NCBI GenBank assembly: GCA_934339135.1
Contig: CAKRHP010000002.1
Span: 1-64,000 of the forward strand
Origin: an uncultured Lachnospiraceae bacterium
GTDB taxonomy: Bacteria > Bacillota > Clostridia > Lachnospirales > Lachnospiraceae
Length of the DNA: 64,000 nt
Direction of reading: 5' to 3'
Shown: positions 27,897 through 41,092 of the stretch, in pieces
Layout: every line of letters starts with the position of its first letter
How positions within the stretch are numbered: the stretch's first letter is position 1
Translations under genes and position numbers: made by a program
The notes under the pieces: generated by a model
Seen by the model: only the letters and a program-made list of their open reading frames with translations
Databases searched by the model: none
What the model was told of the DNA's origin: nothing

Positions 27897-29047
27897 TAGT
27901 GGATGTGATCCCTGATCGCCTGGGATACCACTTCAGCAACTCGTGGATCAAATGCTTCCGGAAGGATATTGTCCTCATTCAGATCCTCGTCGGCAACAAG
28001 ACCGGCAATCGCATAAGAGGCTGCAAGCTTCATTTCCTCCGTGATCTGGCTGGCACGTCCCTCTAAAGCACCCTTAAAGATACCAGGGAAAGCAACCACA
28101 TTGTTGACCTGATTTGGAAAATCAGAGCGGCCGGTTCCTACAACACGGGCACCGGCTTTCTTTGCGACGTCCGGCATGATCTCAGGGATCGGATTGGCCA
28201 TGGCAAAGAGTATGGCATCGTGATTCATGGAAGCAACCATTTCCGGAGTCACAATGTTTGGTGCGGAAACACCCACAAATATATCAGCACCCTTTAAGGC
28301 ATCTGCAAGAGTACCTGTTTTGCCGGTAAGGTTTGTAACCTCCATCATATCCTTCTGCATCCAGTTCAGATCGGCAGAAGCCTTGGAAAGAATACCGGAT
28401 TTATCGCACATTACCACATCCGGGAAGCCGAAACGAAGCAAAAGCTTTGTAATGGCAACTCCGGCAGAACCGGCACCGTTTACGACGACATGGCAGTCCT
28501 CTTTCTTTTTATTGACAACCTTCAATCCATTCATGATGCCGGCGAGCACCACGATAGCAGTACCATGCTGGTCGTCATGAAAGACGGGGATATTTAATGC
28601 CTTTTTCAGTCGTTCTTCAATCTCAAAGCAACGTGGTGCGGAAATATCCTCCAGATTGATGCCGCCGAAAGCAGGAGCGATGTTGATGACGGTCTGCACG
28701 ATCTCGTCGGTATCCTGGGTATCCAGGCAGATTGGAAATGCATTGACACCACCAAACTCTTTAAAGAGAACTGCTTTTCCCTCCATAACCGGCATGGCAG
28801 CCTCGGGACCGATATTACCAAGACCAAGTACGGCACTTCCGTCAGAAACAACCGCTACGGTGTTGGACTTGATGGTGTATGTATATGCCGCTTCTTTGTC
28901 CTTGGCAATGACTTTACAAGGCTCAGCAACACCCGGTGTATATGCGAGTGCCAGATCTTCTCTGGATTTTACCTGACATGTTGGGGTTGTTGTGATTTTT
29001 CCGTTCCATTCTTTATGAAGGGATAACGCTTTTTCTTTGAGATCCAT
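27896..29047 (-). CDS. NAD(P)-dependent malic enzyme
   Basis: A 383-residue short bacterial malic enzyme that oxidatively decarboxylates malate to pyruvate. Motifs include YTPGVAEPC near the N-terminus, FHDDQHGTAIV with metal and substrate residues, and the dinucleotide-binding GAGSAGVAI. The ATG at 29047 is preferred over an in-frame TTG at 29059, which would put the ribosome binding site only 2 bases away. It is first in a minus-strand unit with the radical SAM and DUF4364 genes. The sequence does not settle NAD versus NADP preference. Confidence 0.92.
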   Translation of the reverse strand: MDLKEKALSLHKEWNGKITTTPTCQVKSREDLALAYTPGVAEPCKVIAKDKEAAYTYTIKSNTVAVVSDGSAVLGLGNIGPEAAMPVMEGKAVLFKEFGGVNAFPICLDTQDTDEIVQTVINIAPAFGGINLEDISAPRCFEIEERLKKALNIPVFHDDQHGTAIVVLAGIMNGLKVVNKKKEDCHVVVNGAGSAGVAITKLLLRFGFPDVVMCDKSGILSKASADLNWMQKDMMEVTNLTGKTGTLADALKGADIFVGVSAPNIVTPEMVASMNHDAILFAMANPIPEIMPDVAKKAGARVVGTGRSDFPNQVNNVVAFPGIFKGALEGRASQITEEMKLAASYAIAGLVADEDLNEDNILPEAFDPRVAEVVSQAIRDHIH

Positions 29048-29100
29048 AATGATAATCAAACCTTTCTTTTTATATTCTGATAATTAAGCCATATAAAATT

Positions 29101-29129
29101 ATGATATCATATTTTATATATGAAAACAA
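29101..29129 (-). promoter_or_regulatory. promoter candidate for the malic enzyme unit
   Basis: On the minus strand: TTGTTT, 17 bases, TATCAT. The -10 matches 5 of 6 and the -35 3 of 6. The -10 lies in the palindrome ATGATATCAT. Confidence 0.4.
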
Positions 29130-29138
29130 GGAGAACTG

Positions 29139-29237
29139 ATGAATGCCGGGGATGCTGTGGAGGCGTTTCTGTCTGAAATTGTTGAAGAGAATTTGGTGAG
29201 AGGTATTTACAGATTGGAAATTATTGTATATACTTAA
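29139..29237 (+). CDS. possible 32-codon leader ORF upstream of rho
   Basis: In the 305-bp gap between the malic enzyme gene and rho lies an ORF encoding MNAGDAVEAFLSEIVEENLV followed by 12 more residues. AAGGAG stands 7 bases before its ATG. It ends 127 bp before rho. Rho leaders often carry regulatory small ORFs or Rho-binding stretches, so it may act in autoregulation. No clear promoter or terminator is visible in the rest of the gap, which is AT-rich. Confidence 0.4.
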   Translation: MNAGDAVEAFLSEIVEENLVRGIYRLEIIVYT

Positions 29238-29364
29238 GAAAATTGATCTGTCAGACGGAATTCATTTGTTCTATATTTTTATTTCAGAAATTATTTCGTT
29301 GAAGATTCATGAATATTTCAGAAGGTATCAAAATTAAATATTTATTCCAAAATGGAGGTTATAC

Positions 29365-31356
29365 ATGGAAGAATTAGAAAAAATGTCACTGGTAGAGTTA
29401 CGTTTATACGGAAGAAAACTGGGGATGAAGAACGCAACGACATTTAAAAAAAAGGAATTGATCGGGGAGATTCAAAAAATTCTGGCTTCCCAGAAAGTTT
29501 CTGAAAAAGGAAAATCGGTAAAGAATTCCGGTGAGAAGCAGGAGGATACTGCAGAAAAAACTGCGGAGAAACCAACGAGAAGGACTGCCAGCCGAAAAGC
29601 ACCGCGACCGGAGAGAAGATCGGTGAGAAAACCGGTAGATTATGAGGAGAGAAATAATGTGCCGGTCCGAAACCCAAAACCAGTCGTTCGTGGGGGGTAT
29701 ACCTCCAATCTACAGGAGATGAACACGGTACGCGAGGAGAGAAGATACGGAGCATCCCGTGAGGATCGCAGTAACGGGCGTGATGATAATAGATACAGTC
29801 GAGATGACCGCAGTAATGGGCGAGATGACAGATACAGCCGTGACGACCGCAGTAATGGGCGAGATGACAGATACAGCCGTGACGACCGCAGTAACGGTCG
29901 TGATGATAATAGATACAGCCGTGACGACCGCAGTAACGGGCGTGATGATAATAGATACAGCCGAGATGACCGCAGTAACGGACGTGACGACAGATACAGC
30001 CGTGACGACCGGAGTAATGGAAGAGATGACAGATACAGCCGAGATGACCGCAGCAACAACCGTCATGACAGATATAGCCGTGACGACCGCAACAATGGAC
30101 GTGACAGCTATGGAAGCCACGATAACCGAAGTGCTGCTCATGAAGATTCTTCTCATGAAACACATGTGAATCTCCGGGGAGATGCCGCAACAGTGCCGTT
30201 TTCCGAACTGGCGCAGTTAGACAGTGGCGAGACAAAGACCGGAATTCTTGAGGTAATGGCAGAGGGCTATGGTTTCGTAAGATGTGACAATTATCTGCCG
30301 GGAGAAGCCGATGTTTATGTATCACCTGCGATGATCCGACGTTTTGGTCTTCGCACCGGAGACATTCTGGTGGGGAATACACGTATTAAAAATCAGAATG
30401 AAAAGTTTAGCGCATTATTATATATTAATACCGTAAATGGATATAGTCTGGAGGAGACGGCTGCCCGGGCAAAATTTGAAAATCTGACACCAATCTTTCC
30501 GAATGAGCGGATCCGTCTGGAGGTGCCGGGGGCCGGAAACAGCAATATTTCCATGCGTATGATGGATCTGATCTCACCGATCGGTAAGGGACAGAGAGGT
30601 ATGATCGTATCTCAGCCCAAGACCGGTAAAACGACATTATTAAAGCAGGTAGCAAGATCCGTGACACACAATGATCCGAACATGCATCTGATCGTGCTTC
30701 TGATCGATGAGCGTCCGGAGGAGGTGACGGATATTAAGGAATCTATTCAGGGGGAGAATGTGGAAGTGATCTATTCTACCTTTGATGAACTGCCGGAGAA
30801 TCACAAAAGAGTATCGGAGATGGTGATTGAGCGCGCAAAACGTCTGGTGGAGCATGGCGGAGATGTGATGATCCTTCTGGATTCCATTACCCGTCTGGCG
30901 AGAGCGTACAATCTGACAGTACAGCCAAGCGGCCGCACATTGTCCGGTGGTCTGGATCCGGCGGCGCTTTATATGCCGAAGCGTTTCTTTGGTGCTGCCC
31001 GTAATATGAGGGAGGGCGGAAGCCTGACGATCCTTGCAACGGCATTGGTTGATACCGGAAGTAAAATGGATGATGTAGTATTTGAGGAGTTTAAGGGAAC
31101 CGGCAATATGGAAATGGTTCTGGACAGAAGTCTTTCCGAGAAGCGTCTGTTCCCCGCGATCGATCTGCCAAGGTCCAGTACCCGCCGGGATGATCTGCTT
31201 CTGGATCAGGAGGAGTTGGAGGCCAATTTCCTGATCCGAAAGGCATTTGGCAGTTCCAAGTCCGAGGAAGCCGTGGAAAATATTATTTCCATGTTCCGTA
31301 AGACGAAGGATAATAAAGAATTGATCCAGTTGGTAAAAAAAGTAAAAATTGTCTAA
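29365..31356 (+). CDS. rho: transcription termination factor Rho with disordered insert
   Basis: A 663-residue Rho, about 240 residues longer than E. coli Rho. The N-terminal helical Rho-N domain (1-45: [17 protein letters not shown]) is followed by a Lys/Arg-rich linker and a repeat insert (135-252), then the cold-shock RNA-binding domain (from about 290, [12 protein letters not shown]) and the RecA-type ATPase with Walker A PKTGKTT (418-424). It unwinds RNA to end transcription. Long insertions between Rho-N and the RNA-binding domain occur in Actinobacteria, Bacteroidetes and some Clostridia and can add RNA affinity or cause phase separation. The C-terminal core looks intact. Confidence 0.95.
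   Translation: MEELEKMSLVELRLYGRKLGMKNATTFKKKELIGEIQKILASQKVSEKGKSVKNSGEKQEDTAEKTAEKPTRRTASRKAPRPERRSVRKPVDYEERNNVPVRNPKPVVRGGYTSNLQEMNTVREERRYGASREDRSNGRDDNRYSRDDRSNGRDDRYSRDDRSNGRDDRYSRDDRSNGRDDNRYSRDDRSNGRDDNRYSRDDRSNGRDDRYSRDDRSNGRDDRYSRDDRSNNRHDRYSRDDRNNGRDSYGSHDNRSAAHEDSSHETHVNLRGDAATVPFSELAQLDSGETKTGILEVMAEGYGFVRCDNYLPGEADVYVSPAMIRRFGLRTGDILVGNTRIKNQNEKFSALLYINTVNGYSLEETAARAKFENLTPIFPNERIRLEVPGAGNSNISMRMMDLISPIGKGQRGMIVSQPKTGKTTLLKQVARSVTHNDPNMHLIVLLIDERPEEVTDIKESIQGENVEVIYSTFDELPENHKRVSEMVIERAKRLVEHGGDVMILLDSITRLARAYNLTVQPSGRTLSGGLDPAALYMPKRFFGAARNMREGGSLTILATALVDTGSKMDDVVFEEFKGTGNMEMVLDRSLSEKRLFPAIDLPRSSTRRDDLLLDQEELEANFLIRKAFGSSKSEEAVENIISMFRKTKDNKELIQLVKKVKIV
29767..30120 (+). repeat. 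in-frame tandem repeats in rho
   Basis: Eight near-identical units encoding RSNGRDD(N)RYSRDD, each 39 or 42 bp, plus a degenerate ninth. The DNA is nearly periodic, so copy number may vary between strains. Confidence 0.9.
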
Positions 31357-31365
31357 GAAAAGTGC

Positions 31366-31394
31366 TTGCATTTGAAATAACGCTATGATATACT
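31366..31394 (+). promoter_or_regulatory. sigma-A promoter of rpmE
   Basis: TTGCAT, 17 bases, TATACT, starting 10 bp after rho and about 65 bp before the rpmE start. Confidence 0.7.
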
Positions 31395-31458
31395 GAGTAA
31401 GTTGTGTGTAAGTAATAGGTTATCCCTGTCAGGATAACGAAAGGAGGTTACTAACATC

Positions 31459-31665
31459 ATGAGAGAAGGAATTCATCCTAATTATTATCAGGCAAAGGTT
31501 GTCTGCAACTGTGGAAATGAGTTTGTAACAGGTTCTACAAAGGAAGAGATCCATGTAGAGATCTGCTCTAAATGCCATTCATTCTACACCGGACAGCAGA
31601 AGGCTGTTAAAGCTCGTGGTGCGATTGATAAATTCAATCGTCGTTATGGCATTAACGCAAACTAG
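31459..31665 (+). CDS. rpmE: 50S ribosomal protein L31
   Basis: A 68-residue L31 of the zinc-binding type, with CNCG and CSKC supplying the four cysteines and the conserved HPFYTG-like end as HSFYTGQQK. It sits at the subunit bridge of the large ribosomal subunit. AAGGAGG precedes the start. Its own promoter and a terminator hairpin make it a single-gene unit, adjacent to rho as in many Firmicutes. Confidence 0.97.
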   Translation: MREGIHPNYYQAKVVCNCGNEFVTGSTKEEIHVEICSKCHSFYTGQQKAVKARGAIDKFNRRYGINAN

Positions 31666-31696
31666 CGGGATATTTGGCCGGGAAGACCGGTCTTTC

Positions 31697-31733
31697 AAAT
31701 GGTCACAGTACCTTTGTGGTATTGTGACCATTT
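31697..31733 (+). terminator. terminator after rpmE
   Basis: AAATGGTCACA pairs with TGTGACCATTT (11 bp), with an inner GTACC/GGTAT pairing. The tail is only loosely T-rich. Confidence 0.65.
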
Positions 31734-31775
31734 GTGTTAATCAATATTTTTTAGTTAGTAGGAAGGAACGATAAG

Positions 31776-33419
31776 ATGAAATCATCAGGAATTGGCGGGC
31801 AGGCAGTGCTCGAGGGGGTTATGATGCGTAACCGCAATAAATATGCAGTTGCCGTGAGAAAGCCCGATGGAGAAATTTCTGTTAAAAACTGGGACACAGG
31901 GAGCATCAGGGATAAGCATATTCTGCTTCGTCTGCCGATTGTTCGCGGTGTTGTGGCATTTATAGAATCATTGATACTTGGAATTAAGACATTGACGTAT
32001 TCCTCCGGTTTTATTGAGGAAGAGGAAGAAAGAACCGGTAAAGTAGAGGCTGTGGAGGTGTCTGACCGAAAGGACATGCTGGAGAATATTTTGATCGTGG
32101 CATTATCCATTCTGCTGGCGGTTGGCTTCTTTATGATACTTCCCTTTGCGGTATCGGAACTGTTTCGGGGAAAGGTACATTCTCAGACGACAATTTCTGT
32201 TATTGAGGGCATTTTGAAGGTTTTGCTGTTTTTGGGCTATGTTGTGGCAATCTCCTTTTTGAGTGATATCAAAAGAACATTTATGTATCATGGTGCGGAG
32301 CATAAAACCATCAATTGTGTGGAAAATGGTCTGGATCTTACCGTGGAAAATGTGAAAAAGCAGTCCCGTTATCACAGAAGATGTGGAACAAGCTTTTTGC
32401 TGGTGGTGATGGTCATCAGTATTATTTTCTTTTTGTTCATACGTTTTGATAATCTGTGGCTGCGGATGCTTTACCGCATTATCCTGATCCCGGTCGTGGC
32501 AGGAGTGTCCTTTGAGTTGATCCAGTTTGTGGGAAATTCCGATAATAAGCTGGTTCTTTTTATTAGTAAGCCGGGACTCTGGCTGCAGAAGCTGACCACC
32601 AAAGAACCGGATGACGGAATGATCGAGGTGGCGATCGCATCGGTAGAGGCAGTGTTTGACTGGAGAGCTTATCAGGCAGAGCTGGTGAAGGAACAGGAGC
32701 GCCGTGTCCGCAAAAAGAAAAAGGCAGAGAAAAGGAAACAGCAGGAGCCGGAAAAAGAGATGGAAGGAGATGCTTTTGCGGAGGAGGACACACAGACAAA
32801 TGACGATGCCGGGATTTTCACTGTAAAACCGGAGGAAGTCGATGAAGCTGTCTGGAGCCGTAGTGGAGCTGGTACGAAGAAGCAGAAGAAAGAGGGCGGT
32901 GAGAAAGAATCTGTTACACGAGAGAGTGAGAAGACGGAAGCGGTTCCGGAACAGGAAGAGGGCGCAGAGTCAGAGAAGGCTGTCCGGGAGAAGGAAAAAG
33001 AGAGTGCAGAGTTAGAGAAGACCGCCAGAGAGGAGAAGAAAGAAAGTGCAGAGTTAGAGAAGACTGCCCGGAAGAAGGAAGAAGAGAGCAGCAAGGCAAC
33101 AAAAGAGAAAGGAAGCAATTCGGGCTTTTGGAATAAACTGCCAAAATCAAAGAAACGCCGGGAGTTGGAGGAGCGGGAAGCCAGGTACCGGAACCGTGCG
33201 GCGGAACGTATGCGTCAGATTAAGGAGCAGGAAGCCAAAGAGGCGGCTCACGAGAAAGCATATCAAGAGGCAAAGAAACGCCGGGCGGAACGTCTTGCGG
33301 CAACACAGGAACTTCCAAAGCTGGATGAGGAAAGAATTGCGGCGCCAAAGGTAACGGTGGAGCAGGATACCGATGATCTGAAGAGTCTGGATCGTTTCTT
33401 TGATGATAAGAAGAAATAG
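31776..33419 (+). CDS. DUF1385 membrane protein with long charged tail
   Basis: Residues 1 to about 300 match DUF1385: MKSSGIGGQAVLEGVMMRN at the start, an MYHGAEHKTINC histidine motif and several membrane helices. DUF1385 proteins are predicted metal-dependent enzymes of unknown role, commonly found before prmC and prfA in Clostridia. The remaining 245 residues are a Lys/Glu-rich tail, partly repeating ESAELEKTAR, that looks coiled or disordered and is not usual for the family. The stop overlaps the region before prmC. Confidence 0.85.
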   Translation: MKSSGIGGQAVLEGVMMRNRNKYAVAVRKPDGEISVKNWDTGSIRDKHILLRLPIVRGVVAFIESLILGIKTLTYSSGFIEEEEERTGKVEAVEVSDRKDMLENILIVALSILLAVGFFMILPFAVSELFRGKVHSQTTISVIEGILKVLLFLGYVVAISFLSDIKRTFMYHGAEHKTINCVENGLDLTVENVKKQSRYHRRCGTSFLLVVMVISIIFFLFIRFDNLWLRMLYRIILIPVVAGVSFELIQFVGNSDNKLVLFISKPGLWLQKLTTKEPDDGMIEVAIASVEAVFDWRAYQAELVKEQERRVRKKKKAEKRKQQEPEKEMEGDAFAEEDTQTNDDAGIFTVKPEEVDEAVWSRSGAGTKKQKKEGGEKESVTRESEKTEAVPEQEEGAESEKAVREKEKESAELEKTAREEKKESAELEKTARKKEEESSKATKEKGSNSGFWNKLPKSKKRRELEEREARYRNRAAERMRQIKEQEAKEAAHEKAYQEAKKRRAERLAATQELPKLDEERIAAPKVTVEQDTDDLKSLDRFFDDKKK

Positions 33420-33469
33420 TGGCCGGTGTCATAAACGAAATTTGTGGAGATAAGGACAGGAGGCTGCAA

Positions 33470-34303
33470 ATGACCTTTAGAGAACTTCTCACAGAAGGAA
33501 AAAATGCTCTGACAGACTGCAAAATTGAGGATGCAGAGCTTGATGCCTGGCTTTTGCTGGAATATATCAGTCATATGGACCGGGCTAAATTCTTTCTGCG
33601 GCAGCAGGAGAATGCTTCGCAGGAGGATATCCTTAGATACCGTGACCTGATCCGACAGCGTGGCAGTCATATTCCGGTGCAGCATCTGACCGGGACACAG
33701 GAATTTATGGGACTGGAGTTCATGGTTTCTCCAGACGTGCTGGTACCGAGACAGGATACGGAGCTTTTGGTAGAAAAGCTTCTGCCGCTTGTTCCGGGAA
33801 AGAAGGTGTTAGATGTCTGCGCCGGTTCCGGATGTATTGCCATATCTTTGGCAAAGCTGGGAGTACCGCGGCGTGTGGATGCCACGGATGTTTCGGAAAA
33901 AGCGTTGGATATTGCCAGAAAGAATGCTGAAAAGCTGGAGGCGGATGTCATGTTTTATCAGGGAGATCTTCTGGAAAATATATCTGAAAAATATGATATC
34001 ATCGTGTCCAATCCACCTTATATTGCGACCGAAGTGGTTCATGGACTGATGCCGGAGGTGCGGGAGCATGAACCGCTGCTGGCACTGGATGGAGGTTCGG
34101 ACGGTTTGGTGTTGTACCGTCGTCTGCTGGAGCAGGTTCCCTTGCATTTAGAGCAGGGGGGGATCTTTGCGGTAGAGATTGGGTATGATCAGGGAAAGAC
34201 TGTATCAGAGTTATTTATGGAACATGGCTTTGAAAAGATAGAATGCCATCAGGATCTGTGTGGAAATGACAGAGTTGTGATGGGAAGCCTGAATAAAAAA
34301 TAA
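33470..34303 (+). CDS. prmC: release factor glutamine methyltransferase PrmC
   Basis: A 277-residue methyltransferase that methylates the Gln of the release factor GGQ motif, using S-adenosylmethionine. A helical N-terminal domain is followed by the Rossmann fold with the substrate motif NPPY (181-184). The ATG at 33470 has AGGAGG 7 bases upstream; an in-frame GTG at 33419 would add 17 residues without family resemblance. It directly precedes its substrate gene prfA. Confidence 0.96.
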   Translation: MTFRELLTEGKNALTDCKIEDAELDAWLLLEYISHMDRAKFFLRQQENASQEDILRYRDLIRQRGSHIPVQHLTGTQEFMGLEFMVSPDVLVPRQDTELLVEKLLPLVPGKKVLDVCAGSGCIAISLAKLGVPRRVDATDVSEKALDIARKNAEKLEADVMFYQGDLLENISEKYDIIVSNPPYIATEVVHGLMPEVREHEPLLALDGGSDGLVLYRRLLEQVPLHLEQGGIFAVEIGYDQGKTVSELFMEHGFEKIECHQDLCGNDRVVMGSLNKK

Positions 34304-34370
34304 AGGCTTTGTGCTTAAGGTTCAAAGTTTGTGCAAGAATAAACAATAGCAGGAAACAGGAGGAAGAAAA

Positions 34371-35447
34371 ATGTTTGATCGTTTAGAGGATTTGGCGCGG
34401 AGTCTGGAAGAGATTAATATGCAGCTTACAGACCCGGATGTCATTAATGACCAGAATAAATACCGGGAGCTGATGAAGGAGCAGAGTGAGCTGACTCCGA
34501 TCGTGGAGAAGTATCAGGAATACCGCGGGGCAAAGGACGGAATTGAGGAAAGCCTTCAGATGCTGGAGGAGGAAAGCGACGAAGAGATGCGGGAGCTTGC
34601 CAAAGAAGAACTGGCAGAGTGCCGTGACACGGTAGAAAAGTGTGAGCAGGAGTTAAAGATTTTGATGCTTCCTAAGGATCCGAATGATGATAAAAATGTT
34701 ATCGTGGAAATTCGTGGTGGTGCCGGTGGAGATGAGGCGGCACTGTTTGCGGCAGATCTGTTCCGTATGTATTCCAAGTTTGCAGAGGCGAATCACTGGA
34801 AGGTAGAGGTTATGAGTGCTAATGAAAACGGCATCGGCGGTTTCAAGGAAATTGTATTTATGGTAAACGGTCTTGGGGCGTATTCCAAGCTGAAATATGA
34901 GAGTGGTGTCCACCGTGTACAGAGGATTCCGTCTACGGAGTCCGGCGGACGTATCCATACCTCTACGGCAACCGTGGCGATCATGCCGGAGGTGGAAGAG
35001 GTAGATGTGCAGGTGGACCCAAAGGATTGTAAGATTGACGTATTCCGTGCATCCGGAAACGGTGGACAGTGTGTCAACACCACAGACTCTGCTGTTCGTA
35101 TTACACATATTCCGACGGGGATCGTGGTATCCTGTCAGGATGAGAAGTCGCAGCTTAAGAATAAGGATAAGGCGATGAAGGTTCTCCGTTCCCGTATCTA
35201 TGATCTGGAGAGGGAGAAGGCGGAGAGTGAGCAGTCCGCAGAGCGGCGCAGCCAGGTGGGAACCGGTGATCGTTCCGAGAAGATCCGTACTTACAACTTC
35301 CCACAGGGACGTGTGACAGATCACAGGATCAAGTTTACAAGCCATCGTCTGAATGAGATCTTGGATGGAGATCTCAATGAGTTGTTAGATAATATTATCG
35401 CAGTGGATCAGGCAGCGAAGCTGGCGAAGATGAATGAGGAAGCATAA
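34371..35447 (+). CDS. prfA: peptide chain release factor 1
   Basis: A 358-residue RF1, which reads UAA and UAG and triggers peptide release. The catalytic GGQ is at 231-233 ([17 protein letters not shown]) and the stop-codon-reading region contains [13 protein letters not shown], with PST where many RF1 have PAT. Length is standard. Its Gln233 would be modified by the adjacent PrmC. Confidence 0.97.
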   Translation: MFDRLEDLARSLEEINMQLTDPDVINDQNKYRELMKEQSELTPIVEKYQEYRGAKDGIEESLQMLEEESDEEMRELAKEELAECRDTVEKCEQELKILMLPKDPNDDKNVIVEIRGGAGGDEAALFAADLFRMYSKFAEANHWKVEVMSANENGIGGFKEIVFMVNGLGAYSKLKYESGVHRVQRIPSTESGGRIHTSTATVAIMPEVEEVDVQVDPKDCKIDVFRASGNGGQCVNTTDSAVRITHIPTGIVVSCQDEKSQLKNKDKAMKVLRSRIYDLEREKAESEQSAERRSQVGTGDRSEKIRTYNFPQGRVTDHRIKFTSHRLNEILDGDLNELLDNIIAVDQAAKLAKMNEEA

Positions 35448-35476
35448 AGATTATTAAATACAGAGGAATAAAAACA

Positions 35477-35977
35477 ATGGAATTTTGGGATATATACGAC
35501 GAAAATAAACAGCGTACCGGGCGTACCATGAAACGCAATGACTGGCGGCTGAAGGAAGGAGAATACCATCTGTCCGTTCTGGGAGTGATCAGACGGCCGG
35601 ATGGCAGAGTCCTGATCACGAAGCGTGCCATGGATAAGGAATGGGCACCGGGATGGTGGGAAGTGCCGGGCGGCGGCGTGCAGGCAGGAGAGGATTCTGC
35701 AGATGCCGTTTTGCGTGAAGTGAGGGAAGAAACCGGTCTGGATGTATCAAGGGCAGAAGGCGGTCTTTTGTTCTCCTACCGTCGGGAAAATATGAAAGAA
35801 GGCGACAATTATTTTGTGGATGTGTACCGGTTTACCATGGATTTTTCAGAGTCCGATGTAACAGTACAGCAGGAAGAAGTCAATGGCTTTGAGATTGCGG
35901 ATCTTGCACAGATCGAGAAGTATGGAAAAGAAGGAATCTTTCTGCATTATGACAGTATTCGGAAAGCATTTGAATGA
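35477..35977 (+). CDS. Nudix hydrolase
   Basis: A 166-residue Nudix protein. The Nudix box runs 66-88: Gly66, Glu72, then REVREETGL with the metal-binding glutamates at 84 and 85. The N-terminus (MEFWDIYDENKQRTGRTMKR) resembles the IDI-like/YfcD Nudix group. Substrate cannot be read from sequence; a nucleoside diphosphate derivative or isopentenyl-type diphosphate is possible. It starts 29 bp after prfA and converges on the EamA gene. Confidence 0.9.
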   Translation: MEFWDIYDENKQRTGRTMKRNDWRLKEGEYHLSVLGVIRRPDGRVLITKRAMDKEWAPGWWEVPGGGVQAGEDSADAVLREVREETGLDVSRAEGGLLFSYRRENMKEGDNYFVDVYRFTMDFSESDVTVQQEEVNGFEIADLAQIEKYGKEGIFLHYDSIRKAFE

Positions 35978-35983
35978 GTCGGG

Positions 35984-36844
35984 TTATATCATCAACAACG
36001 TACCCAACGTCAGCAGCTCCAACCCGGCTGCTGATTTTTTATTGAGTTTCTCATGAAATACGATCCATGAAAATGCGATGGTTACCAGAATGCTCAGCTT
36101 ATCGATCGGGACAACGACGCTGGCGGGTCCTTCCTGCAGGGCTCGGTAGTAGCAGAGCCAGGAGGCACCGGTGGCAAGTCCCGACAGACAGATGAAGAGG
36201 ATTTCTTTTCGTGGAATATCGTGGAGCTTTGAGGACTTTCCTTTTACAAAAACCATGATCCATGTCATAAAAAGGACAACCGTTGTACGGATGGCAGTTC
36301 CGAGATTTGAGTCGATGCTGCTGATGCCGATCTTGCCAAGAATGGCGGTCAGGCTGGCAAAAACGGCGGATAACAGGGCATAGATCCACCAGCTTTTGTC
36401 AGTATCCTTTGCCGGTGTTTTATTCTCTTTTTTTGTGATCATCATGAAAGTACCGATGGCGATCAGAACTACAGCGACTGCCTTTTTTGGACTCATGCCC
36501 TCATGGAAAAAGATCAGAGCCAGAATGATCGTCAGGATCGTACTGGACTTATCGATCGGAACTACCTTATTGATATCCCCCTTCTGGAGTGCATGAAAGT
36601 AGCAGAGCCAGGAGGCACCGGTAGCAAGTCCCGACAGAACCAGAAAAAGAAGTGTTTTTGATGAAACCGCACCAATTCCGCTCAGGGCTCCGGTCAGAGC
36701 TGCCAATATCCAGGAAAAGACAAGTACCACACAGGTACGTATGGCTGTTGCTACATCAGAATCTGTCTTTTGAATACCGCATTTTGCGAGAACCGCAGTG
36801 ATCCCCGCAAAAAAGGAAGAACCAATCGCAAATAAAATCCACAT
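35984..36844 (-). CDS. EamA/DMT-family transporter
   Basis: A 286-residue membrane protein with ten hydrophobic helices made of two EamA repeats (about 5-138 and 150-286). Each repeat contains the near-identical GLATGASWLCYFHALQKGD / GLATGASWLCYYRALQEGP, showing internal duplication. DMT transporters move metabolites or drugs; this one's substrate is unknown. A purine-rich AGAGAGGAAAGG lies upstream on the minus strand. It is transcribed divergently from the GH2 gene. Confidence 0.9.
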   Translation of the reverse strand: MWILFAIGSSFFAGITAVLAKCGIQKTDSDVATAIRTCVVLVFSWILAALTGALSGIGAVSSKTLLFLVLSGLATGASWLCYFHALQKGDINKVVPIDKSSTILTIILALIFFHEGMSPKKAVAVVLIAIGTFMMITKKENKTPAKDTDKSWWIYALLSAVFASLTAILGKIGISSIDSNLGTAIRTTVVLFMTWIMVFVKGKSSKLHDIPRKEILFICLSGLATGASWLCYYRALQEGPASVVVPIDKLSILVTIAFSWIVFHEKLNKKSAAGLELLTLGTLLMI

Positions 36845-36961
36845 AATATCACCACACGCCTTTCCTCTCTCGTTTTCTAAATAATACTATACTCCTTTTT
36901 TTCTCCGTTGGAAACACCCCTGATGATTCGGTGTGGGAAGTTTGAGTTGGTCATTTAATAA

Positions 36962-40912
<3,951 letters not shown>

Positions 40913-40997
40913 TATAGCAGCAGATGGTTTACAGAAAATTTATGGACACACCAGAGTATTCTGTGTGCATAAATTGAGAAAACCAGATGCAATAATA

Positions 40998-41039
40998 CCG
41001 CCGCAGAGCAAAAGGATGCTTTGCGGCGGTTGTTTTTTT
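40998..41039 (+). terminator. terminator after the GH2 gene
   Basis: CCGCCGCA pairs with TGCGGCGG, extended inside by AGC/GCT, and is followed by a T-rich run. Confidence 0.9.
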
Positions 41040-41092
41040 GCGGAATTATGGTAAGATACATAAGGAAATGTGAAGAAAAACAGGAAGTGTAG

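Noticed and set aside
29444..30382. Long minus-strand ORF of 312 codons opposite rho
   Set aside because: It is a shadow of the repetitive rho reading frame: His/Cys/Arg-rich composition, no ribosome binding site and no family resemblance.
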